Source: CAYZJD01 sp964478455 (lineage in GTDB: Bacteria > Acidobacteriota > Terriglobia > Bryobacterales > Bryobacteraceae). From it: a stretch of 17,526 nt of DNA. The notes below the pieces were generated by a model. The model was not told where the DNA came from. It saw nothing but the letters and a program-made list of their open reading frames with translations, and did not search any database. The DNA is taken from positions 1-17,526 of the forward strand of contig CAYZJD010000051.1 of NCBI GenBank assembly GCA_964478455.1, read 5' to 3'. The first letter of the stretch is position 1. Each line of letters begins with the position of its first letter. Both the position numbers and the translations under genes were made by a program. Shown piece by piece: positions 6,926-12,305 of the stretch.

Positions 6926-7834
6926 CTAACCGCCCCTTCGCCGCGCGAGGACCTTCCCCGCCAGTATGCTCGCCCCGAACACCAGCGCGAGTCCCAAAAC
7001 GCCGGCCGAGCTTCTGCGAAGCCATGGGCCGCTCAAGAAGCCGGTTTCGTAATCAGCGAAGGGCGTGCCGAACAGGACTTGCGCGCGTGAAGCGATGCCC
7101 AAATTTCCCGCGAGCTTCTCCAGCGTGTCCGGGTCGCCGGCTGCGGCCAAAACGCCCAGCACGGCCAGCAGGAAAGCGGTTAGCCCGGCCGCGCTCAGCG
7201 CGCGGTAGCCGCCGGCGGAAGGCATCCGAACCCATCCGGGCTCCATCCTCTCGAGCGCCCGCATTACCGCCAAGGTGAGACCCCCCTCGAGGGCCGCGTT
7301 GACCGCAAAAAGGCCGGTCGCGAGCCCGGCCACGGGCCCCGGCATCGGCACCCCGGAGAGCCGCAACTCCACGAGCGCCAGAGCGGCGCTTGTGAGTACC
7401 GACAGCGCCGCGCCGAAAAAAACGGCGAGACTGCGCCGCCCGCCGCCACCCCATAGCCGGTAAGGGAGATAGGCCGCCGCCACCCCTGCAATCGACATGT
7501 TGAACACGTTGGCCCCGAGAGCCAGCACCCCGCCGTCCTGGAACACAAGAGCTTGAATGGCGAGGATCGCCGTCATGACGACCGAAGCTGACGACGGACC
7601 GAGCGTGTAGGCGAGCAGCGCCGCGCCCATCAGGTGTCCCGTCGTTCCCGGCCCGACCGGGAAGTTGATCATTTGTGCCGCGAAGACAAATGCGCCCATC
7701 ACCCCAAGCAGCGGCACGCGGCTTTCCTCCAGCCCGGCTTGAGCGCGGCGCGCCAGGTACCCCACGGAAGGCGCGCTCACGGCCGCCATGCCGGCCCATA
7801 TGGGGGTGGAAAGAAAGCCGTCGGGAAGATGCAT
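6926..7834 (-). CDS. cbiM: Nickel/cobalt ECF transporter substrate-specific subunit CbiM/NikM with fused PDGLE (CbiN-like) tail
   Basis: Membrane metal-recognition subunit. The start at 7834 gives the hallmark N terminus MHLPDGFL, where the free amine and His2 bind the metal; His67 in TTGHLMGA is the other conserved ligand. Six or more membrane segments follow. Residues 234-302 (DPDTLEKLAGNLGI, then FADYETGF and a last membrane helix GVLGLALVFGASILAG) match the PDGLE domain that stands in for a separate CbiN/NikN; the motif reads PDTLE here. Total 302 residues. Divergent nikR argues for nickel rather than cobalt. First gene of cbiM-cbiQ-cbiO. Confidence 0.93.
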   Translation of the reverse strand: MHLPDGFLSTPIWAGMAAVSAPSVGYLARRAQAGLEESRVPLLGVMGAFVFAAQMINFPVGPGTTGHLMGAALLAYTLGPSSASVVMTAILAIQALVFQDGGVLALGANVFNMSIAGVAAAYLPYRLWGGGGRRSLAVFFGAALSVLTSAALALVELRLSGVPMPGPVAGLATGLFAVNAALEGGLTLAVMRALERMEPGWVRMPSAGGYRALSAAGLTAFLLAVLGVLAAAGDPDTLEKLAGNLGIASRAQVLFGTPFADYETGFLSGPWLRRSSAGVLGLALVFGASILAGKVLARRRGG

Positions 7835-7847
7835 GAGCCGCCCCCAA

Positions 7848-7876
7848 GGTAGCACGAAACGGGAGAACGTGCCACC
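7848..7876. promoter_or_regulatory. Dyad in the cbiM-nikR gap, candidate NikR operator
   Basis: GGTAGCACG (7848-7856) and CGTGCCACC (7868-7876) form a nine-base inverted repeat with one mismatch, separated by 11 bases. The 29-bp overall span is close to that of the E. coli NikR site (GTATGA-N16-TCATAC, 28 bp), and it is the only strong dyad in the 93-bp divergent region. The half-site sequence differs from E. coli, so the assignment rests on position and geometry. Confidence 0.5.
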
Positions 7877-7912
7877 ATGCCCCCTCCCCTCCGGCCCCTT
7901 CCCGCCGGGCTG

Positions 7913-7918
7913 TATACT
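7913..7918 (+). promoter_or_regulatory. -10 element for nikR, leaderless start likely
   Basis: TATACT lies 9 nt before the nikR ATG, with no ribosome-binding purines between them, so transcription would begin at or next to the start codon. It overlaps the palindrome GTATAC, whose other strand offers TATACA as a -10 for cbiM. No good -35 is visible for either direction. Confidence 0.4.
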
Positions 7919-7927
7919 TCTTGACAA

Positions 7928-8344
7928 ATGGGCCAACTCAGCCGCATCGGCGTGGCGATCGACTCGGACCTGCTCCGCAAATTCGACGCCCTCATCGCCA
8001 AACGCGGATACACCAACCGCTCAGAGGCATTCCGTGATCTCATCCGGAACGAACTTGTGGAGAAGACATGGCAGTCCCCGGACAGCCAGGTGGTCGCCAG
8101 CGTAACCATCGTCTACGACCACCATGTCCGCCTTCTCAGCGAAAAGCTCACGGAGATGCAGCACGAGCACTACCACCACATCCTCTCGACCATGCACGTG
8201 CACCTCGACCACGACAACTGCCTCGAGGTGATCGTGCTCAAGGGCAAGGCGTCGGCCGTGCAGAGAATCGCCGACGCCCTCATCAGCGCCAAGGGCGTCA
8301 AGCACGGGCGGCTCACCATCACCAGCTCCGGAGCGGAGCTGTGA
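7928..8344 (+). CDS. nikR: Nickel-responsive transcriptional regulator NikR
   Basis: Ribbon-helix-helix repressor with an ACT-like nickel-sensing C domain. Residues 1-45 (LSRIGVAIDSDLLRKFDALI, then GYTNRSEAFRDLIR) form the DNA-binding part. The high-affinity nickel ligands are present as H79, H90, H92 and C98 (QHEHYHH and HVHLDHDNC), each exactly three residues later than E. coli H76, H87, H89 and C95. 138 residues, normal length. Divergent to the CbiMQO importer, its probable target. The stop overlaps the acpS start (GTGA). Confidence 0.95.
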   Translation: MGQLSRIGVAIDSDLLRKFDALIAKRGYTNRSEAFRDLIRNELVEKTWQSPDSQVVASVTIVYDHHVRLLSEKLTEMQHEHYHHILSTMHVHLDHDNCLEVIVLKGKASAVQRIADALISAKGVKHGRLTITSSGAEL

Positions 8345-8718
8345 TCCTGGGTACGGGTACCGATCTCGCCGAGGTGGATCGCGTCCGCAAGGCGATCGAG
8401 CGTTTCGGCCGCCGCTTTCTGGACCGGGTCTACACCGAAGCCGAAATCGCCTACGTGGAGGGTAGAGGGGGGCGTTTCGAGCGCTACGCGGCGCGCTTCG
8501 CCGCCAAGGAGGCCGGCATGAAAGCCATCGGCACAGGATGGAGGCGCGGTGTTCGCTGGCGGGACTTCGAGGTCGCCAATCTGCACTCCGGCCGGCCCAC
8601 TTTGCGCCTTTACGGCGCGGCCGCGCACATCGCCGGCGAAATGGGGGTGCGCTCCGTGTCGCTCTCCCTCACGCACACTTCCACCCTCGCCATGGCGATC
8701 GTGATTCTGGAGAGCTAG
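8341..8718 (+). CDS. acpS: Holo-[acyl-carrier-protein] synthase
   Basis: Transfers 4'-phosphopantetheine from CoA to the acyl carrier protein serine, activating fatty-acid synthesis. 125 residues from a GTG that overlaps the nikR stop by 4 nt. ILGTGTDLAEVDRV holds the Mg-binding Asp (residue 8) and RFAAKEAGMKAIGTG holds the second acidic ligand (Glu57). The C-terminal SVSLSLTHTSTLAMAIVILE is the usual ending. Its stop codon's last base is the first base of palindromic repeat copy B. Being coupled to nikR is unusual, as acpS is more often near pdxJ or in lipid operons. Confidence 0.92.
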   Translation: MILGTGTDLAEVDRVRKAIERFGRRFLDRVYTEAEIAYVEGRGGRFERYAARFAAKEAGMKAIGTGWRRGVRWRDFEVANLHSGRPTLRLYGAAAHIAGEMGVRSVSLSLTHTSTLAMAIVILES

Positions 8719-8818
8719 AAGAACGGTGGCAGGCTTCGCTGTCCCAAGCCACCAGTGACGCGGGATCATGCAGTTGTGCCCCCGGGCGCGTGGACAGCGT
8801 TGCCTGTCACCGTTCTTC
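8718..8818. repeat. Palindromic repeat copy B
   Basis: The left arm at 8718-8744 (GAAGAACGGTGGCAGGCTTC, then GCTGTCC) pairs with the right arm at 8792-8818 (GGACAGCGTTGCCTGTCACC, then GTTCTTC). That is 27 positions with three mismatches. A further small palindrome CAGCAGCCTGCTG follows (8818-8830). It sits in the convergent gap between acpS and the phosphatidyltransferase gene. Its sequence closely follows copy A through the middle (CCAG-T-ACGCGG, TGCA, CCCCCGG, CGTTGGACAGCG), so these two are recent relatives. It could form a stable hairpin at the 3' ends of both mRNAs. Confidence 0.75.
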
Positions 8819-8838
8819 AGCAGCCTGCTGGCCCCGCG

Positions 8839-9495
8839 TCAGCGGGGAGCCTTCTGCACTGCCGATTCGGTCCGCGGCGTCGGCTCGGGCGCCGGCCGCA
8901 GTTGCGCTTCTTCGAGGCGCCTCGCCTCCTGCCAGGTGTACATCACCCGGTGAATCACGGTCACGTTGGAGAGGACCGCGATCACCCAGAGCACCGGCGC
9001 CATGCGATTGAACAGCGCCCCGATGATGAACAAAACCACGCGCTCGGGCCGCTCCATGAAGCCGACCTTGCAGCGCGGAATCGTACACTCGGCCCGCGCC
9101 CGCGTGTAGCTCACCATCACCGACCCCGTCATCACCACGGCCGTGAGGATCACATAGAAGTAACGATTGATCGACGCGTAGTACACCAACAAGCCCATCA
9201 GCAGGACAAGGTCGGAATACCGGTCCAGCACCGAATCGAAGAAGCCGCCGAAGCGGGTCACCCGGTTTGTCTCGCGCGCTACGCGGCCGTCCACCATGTC
9301 GAAAACGCCCGCGGCGATGATGACCAGGCCGGCGGCAAAGAACCTGCCCGAAGCCAGCAGCGCCGCCGCAACGCCATTGATGACCAGGCCGAGAAAAGTG
9401 AGAACGTTGGGATGGATGCGCGTCAGCGCAAGAGCGTGCACGATCAGCAGAATGACCTTGTTGCAGGCCATCCCGATCGCCCGCGTGTATGTCAT
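8839..9495 (-). CDS. CDP-alcohol phosphatidyltransferase family membrane protein
   Basis: Integral membrane enzyme that joins a CDP-activated lipid to an alcohol head group. The family signature D-x2-DG-x2-AR-x8-G-x3-D-x3-D is complete: D66, D69, G70, A73, R74, G83, D87 and D91 in the segment starting DMVDGRVARETNRVTRFGG. About five to six membrane segments are visible over 218 residues, and a Pro/Glu/Arg-rich tail (EEAQLRPAPEPTPRTES) ends the protein. The head group cannot be read from the motif; a PgsA-, inositol-phosphate- or other pathway enzyme is possible. AAGGA precedes the ATG by 7 nt, and greA ends 24 nt upstream, so the two probably share a transcript. Confidence 0.88.
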   Translation of the reverse strand: MTYTRAIGMACNKVILLIVHALALTRIHPNVLTFLGLVINGVAAALLASGRFFAAGLVIIAAGVFDMVDGRVARETNRVTRFGGFFDSVLDRYSDLVLLMGLLVYYASINRYFYVILTAVVMTGSVMVSYTRARAECTIPRCKVGFMERPERVVLFIIGALFNRMAPVLWVIAVLSNVTVIHRVMYTWQEARRLEEAQLRPAPEPTPRTESAVQKAPR

Positions 9496-9519
9496 GACCG
9501 GTCCTTCCGCGCCCGCTTC

Positions 9520-9993
9520 CTACTCTCCGGCCGCATCGTGGATGGTGGTCAGACGGAGGATCTCTAGCTCCCGAACGCCGGCGGGCAACTGGACCTTCAC
9601 GGCGTCCCCTACTTCCTTGCCGAGCAGCGCCCGGCCGATCGGCGAGCCCGTCGATATCCATCCCTTGGAGGCGTCCGCCTCCTCGCTGGTTACGAGTTTA
9701 TAGGTGATCTCCTGGTCCTTGTGCAAGTCGAGAACCACCACCTGGGAGCCAAGCCCGACCCGGTCCTGCGGGAGCCTCGACAGGTCCAACATCGACACAC
9801 CGGCCAGCCGCTGCTTCAACTGCCCCAGCCGGGCGTTGATGTACCCCTGCCGCTCCTTCGCCGCGTGGTACTCCGCGTTCTCGCTGAGATCGCCATGCGC
9901 CCGCGCCTTGCGGATCTCCTTGGGCAGTTCGTTCCGCAATTCGTATTCGAGAGCGGCGATCTCCTGTTGCAGCTTCTTCTTAATGTCGTTCAT
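9520..9993 (-). CDS. greA: Transcription elongation factor GreA
   Basis: Rescues backtracked RNA polymerase by stimulating transcript cleavage. 157 residues, the standard length. The N-terminal coiled coil (MNDIKKKLQQEIAALEYELR onward) carries the tip acidic residues in GDLSENAEYHAAKERQGYIN (34-53). The C-terminal FKBP-like domain includes STGSPIGRALLGKEVGDAVKVQLPAG split across 115-139. The ATG at 9993 is chosen by family alignment; a TTG at 10032 in the same frame adds 13 unrelated residues. There is no ribosome site just before the ATG; GGGAG lies about 16 nt upstream in a possible leader hairpin. Confidence 0.93.
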   Translation of the reverse strand: MNDIKKKLQQEIAALEYELRNELPKEIRKARAHGDLSENAEYHAAKERQGYINARLGQLKQRLAGVSMLDLSRLPQDRVGLGSQVVVLDLHKDQEITYKLVTSEEADASKGWISTGSPIGRALLGKEVGDAVKVQLPAGVRELEILRLTTIHDAAGE

Positions 9994-10026
9994 GAAGGGA
10001 GGTACGGCTCCCAGAGAAACATTATA
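9994..10026 (-). promoter_or_regulatory. greA leader and -10 element
   Basis: On the minus strand a consensus TATAAT (10026-10021) precedes the greA ATG by 27 nt, giving a leader of about 20 nt. That leader contains GGGAG-CCGTAC-CTCCC, which would fold into a five-pair hairpin directly before TTC-ATG. The only Shine-Dalgarno-like sequence (GGGAG) is one arm of the hairpin. No good -35 box is seen. Confidence 0.45.
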
Positions 10027-10100
10027 GTTCAATGCCTCGCCGGCGCCGCTGGTCTTCCGATGCCGCCCACCACTCTGCTCACAGTCACTTCATCATCTTG

Positions 10101-10475
10101 CTAGTCGAGCGGCGTCTCCCGCTCCAGCAAATGAAGGATGTTCCCTTCGGGGTCCGTGAAGAACACAACCTTGTTCCCCTTGCTCTCCACCGGTTCGGTC
10201 AAGAAACGGACTCCCTTTGCCTGAAGACCGGCGTACACTTGCTCGAACTCCTTCACCGCCACTGCCAGGTGGCGCAGCCCGGGAGTCTTCATCCCGGCCG
10301 CGGGCCGCTCTCCTTCGGCGGCGATGATCTCGATCATGTAGCCGTTCGGCGCCTTGACAAACGTGGCATTCGCGGACTGGTAGTTGATGATGAAGCCAAG
10401 CGTGCTCACGTACCATTCCGCAAGTCCTCGATGGTCCGCCGCGGCGATGGCGGTATGTTCAAGGCCGACAATCAT
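10101..10475 (-). CDS. VOC (glyoxalase/dioxygenase fold) family protein
   Basis: 124 residues with the two beta-alpha-beta-beta-beta modules of the vicinal oxygen chelate fold: IVGLEHTAIAAADHRGLAEW at the N terminus and PGLRHLAVAVKEFEQVYAGL at about residues 65-84, ending DPEGNILHLLERE. Metal ligands at the usual positions would be H7, E49, H69 and H115; the last is normally Glu (GNxIEL) in glyoxalase-like members. The family covers glyoxalase I, dioxygenases, epimerases and resistance proteins, and nothing here fixes the substrate. The ATG at 10475 matches the family start; a GTG 15 nt upstream is less likely. TATTCT lies 6 nt before the ATG, so the mRNA may be leaderless. Confidence 0.82.
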   Translation of the reverse strand: MIVGLEHTAIAAADHRGLAEWYVSTLGFIINYQSANATFVKAPNGYMIEIIAAEGERPAAGMKTPGLRHLAVAVKEFEQVYAGLQAKGVRFLTEPVESKGNKVVFFTDPEGNILHLLERETPLD

Positions 10476-10545
10476 GGCTTCAGAATACACCGCTCCGGTT
10501 CAGCGGATGAGCCGCGGGTCTGTCGTATTCTGAGTGCTGGCATCC

Positions 10546-10917
10546 ATGCGGCGAAGGCCATACCCCACGGACGTCGTGCGGCGCATCCTCCGCGCCCGGC
10601 CGTCCGAGGAGCGCGATCGCGCCATCCGCAAGGTCGTCCAGTCGATCCCTCGCGGCAAGGTCGCGACGTACGCGCAGGTCGCCGCCGCGGCCGGCTATCC
10701 CTTGTACCACCGGCAGGTGGTTCAGCTTCTCCGGCGCTCCGGTGATTCCCTTCCCTGGCAGCGCGTCGTAGGCGCGGGTGGCCAGATCCGCCTCCAGCGC
10801 GAAATGGCCCACGAGCAGCGCATGCGGCTCGAAATGGAAGGCGTTCGCTTCCGCGGCAAGCGCGTTGACATGGAGCTGCATCACCACGCCTTCCGAACCT
10901 GGGAGATCGACCGGTAG
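10546..10917 (+). CDS. Alkyltransferase-like (ATL) DNA-repair protein, MGMT DNA-binding domain
   Basis: The DNA-binding half of O6-alkylguanine-DNA alkyltransferase: IPRGKVATYAQVAAAAGYP (helix-turn-helix, about 34-52), the arginine region YHRQVVQLLRR, and the active-site loop SLPWQRVVGAGGQIRLQ. The methyl-accepting cysteine of PCHRV is replaced by Trp (W71), as in ATL proteins such as E. coli YbaZ, so it should bind O6-alkylguanine but not repair it, and hand lesions to nucleotide excision repair. 123 residues from the ATG at 10546. An upstream GTG at 10534 is only 2 nt after the TATTCT -10-like box (10526-10531) and is less likely. Divergent from the VOC gene. Confidence 0.88.
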   Translation: MRRRPYPTDVVRRILRARPSEERDRAIRKVVQSIPRGKVATYAQVAAAAGYPLYHRQVVQLLRRSGDSLPWQRVVGAGGQIRLQREMAHEQRMRLEMEGVRFRGKRVDMELHHHAFRTWEIDR

Positions 10918-10944
10918 ATTTCAACCGATGATGATGCTGCCCGC

Positions 10945-12138
10945 TCAGCCCCGCAGCGCGCGCCCCTTCTTCCATTCGTCAAGAAAGACCTCCAGATTCC
11001 CCCACGTCTTCGGTTCATCCACGGTGATGTTGTCCACTGGGGACAGAACGAAGCCGCTGGGACCGAGTGCGCCGATGGCCTCGCGCACCGCCGCGCGCAC
11101 TTCCTCCTCGCTTCCCATTTCCACCGTCACCGCGCCCGACACGCCTCCCCACAAGCAGACCCGTCCCCCGAGCTTCCGTTTGAGCAGCGGCATGTCGGTC
11201 TGGGTCCCCTGGACCGGGTCGATGCCGATGAGCGCGTCGATGCCCGCCTCGAGGTAGAAGTCCAGCATCGGCTTTAGACCGCTCGAACAGATGTAACCGA
11301 ACTTCGCGCCGCGTTCGTGCGCCAGGTCCACCTCGGTTTTCAACCTGGGAAGGATTTCCCGCCGGAAGAAGTCGCGGGTAACGAAGTCGCAGCCTTCATA
11401 CCACGCTCTGCGGATGTACAGGTCCACCGGCGCAGACAGCACGATCTCCATCCGCCGCTTGTTCCAGACGTGGACCATTTCGACCAGATCGACCACCATT
11501 TGCGGCTGCTCCAGAGCAAGCACCATTAAGTTCTGCATGCCGCATAGCCAGTTCAGCATGTCCATGCCCACACCCCAGCCGCCGGCCAGCAGGACGCCGT
11601 GCTTCGCCGCGAAAGCTCTGGCGGTTTCAGCCTCCAGGCGAAACTGCGCCGCATCCTCGCCGCTCGGGGGCTGCAACAAATGGCGCAGAGCCGGAAGATC
11701 CTCCAGCCCGGTAACCAGATGCTTCAGCGCTCGCGGCACCTGGTAATCGTCGATGAACGGGATGCGGTCGCCGTGAGGCCAGTCCTCGGAAAGCTGGACG
11801 CTCGCGGTCAGCACTCCGCCGGGCGTCCGGTACTCCCGGTGCAGGAGGTCGAAGCCCGAGTCCCGCCGCTCGCGCCACTCCCGGGTCGCGACCCCCGGGC
11901 CAAACCGCACGGGCAGGCCGCGCAACTCGGGATGCTCGGGACGCTGCGGCCGCGAGGCGGCCGGGATGAACAGCATCGAATCCAGTCCCATCGCCCGCTC
12001 GGCTTCCACCAGCGCGTAGAAGTCCTCGTTCACCCGCCGCCGCAGCGCAGTGAAGCTCATGAAACAGCACGGAATAAAGTCCGCCTCTTCGTGGTTCAGT
12101 GTCCGCAGCATCCGCTCTCGCGAGGTCAGTTCAGCCAT
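10945..12138 (-). CDS. Uroporphyrinogen decarboxylase (URO-D) family protein
   Basis: About 397 residues of the URO-D/methyltransferase-MtaA TIM-barrel superfamily. Recognisable parts are TSRERMLRTLNHEEADFIPC at the N terminus, GGWGVGMDMLNWLCG, an EAGIDALIGIDPVQG strand and KRKLGGRVCLWGGVSGAVTV, with GPSGFVLSPVDNI near the C terminus. It lacks the clear signature of true HemE, and no heme or corrinoid methyltransferase genes lie nearby. I therefore call only the family; a methyl-transfer or unknown decarboxylase role is possible. The ATG at 12138 has GGTGAAG upstream; a GTG at 12147 would add three residues. Confidence 0.82.
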   Translation of the reverse strand: MAELTSRERMLRTLNHEEADFIPCCFMSFTALRRRVNEDFYALVEAERAMGLDSMLFIPAASRPQRPEHPELRGLPVRFGPGVATREWRERRDSGFDLLHREYRTPGGVLTASVQLSEDWPHGDRIPFIDDYQVPRALKHLVTGLEDLPALRHLLQPPSGEDAAQFRLEAETARAFAAKHGVLLAGGWGVGMDMLNWLCGMQNLMVLALEQPQMVVDLVEMVHVWNKRRMEIVLSAPVDLYIRRAWYEGCDFVTRDFFRREILPRLKTEVDLAHERGAKFGYICSSGLKPMLDFYLEAGIDALIGIDPVQGTQTDMPLLKRKLGGRVCLWGGVSGAVTVEMGSEEEVRAAVREAIGALGPSGFVLSPVDNITVDEPKTWGNLEVFLDEWKKGRALRG

Positions 12139-12155
12139 TATCTTCACCGCCGTTC

Positions 12156-12186
12156 AGCATACCCGGCGGCTCGCAGGGAGTGTCAA
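12156..12186 (-). promoter_or_regulatory. Promoter of the URO-D family gene
   Basis: On the minus strand a perfect -35 TTGACA (12186-12181) and a -10 TATGCT (12161-12156) are spaced 19 bases, slightly long. The -10 ends about 17 nt before the ATG. Confidence 0.45.
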
Positions 12187-12253
12187 GCGGCGCCAGGCGC
12201 GCCCGAAGCGCCGCACCCCGACTGGCGCTGTGAGGAACGGCGCGCCCCGACCC

Positions 12254-12280
12254 TGACACAGCCGTGACAATTTCCTGACG
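12254..12280. promoter_or_regulatory. Three TGAC direct repeats at 11-bp spacing before the histidine kinase gene
   Basis: TGACA at 12254, TGACA at 12265 and TGACG at 12276 lie on one face of the helix with exact 11-bp steps. On the other strand these read TGTCA, like the 11-bp-periodic TGTCA units of the PhoB pho box. The array ends 21 bp before a TACAAT -10-like hexamer (12302-12307), where an activator would contact polymerase. The same arrangement occurs before the gene at 15001. Confidence 0.6.
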
Positions 12281-12305
12281 CGGCGCACCGAACAGGGCAG
12301 CTACA

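Noticed and set aside
7835..7927. Cobalamin riboswitch upstream of cbiM
   Set aside because: The gap is only 93 bp and lacks space and recognisable B12-box sequence; NikR control fits the context better.
8170..8769. Minus-strand frame antisense to nikR/acpS starting MIPRHWWLGTAKPATV
   Set aside because: Its start is the reverse of repeat copy B, and a similar peptide (WQLGTAKPATVF) arises from copy A. The resemblance reflects the repeat, not a protein family.
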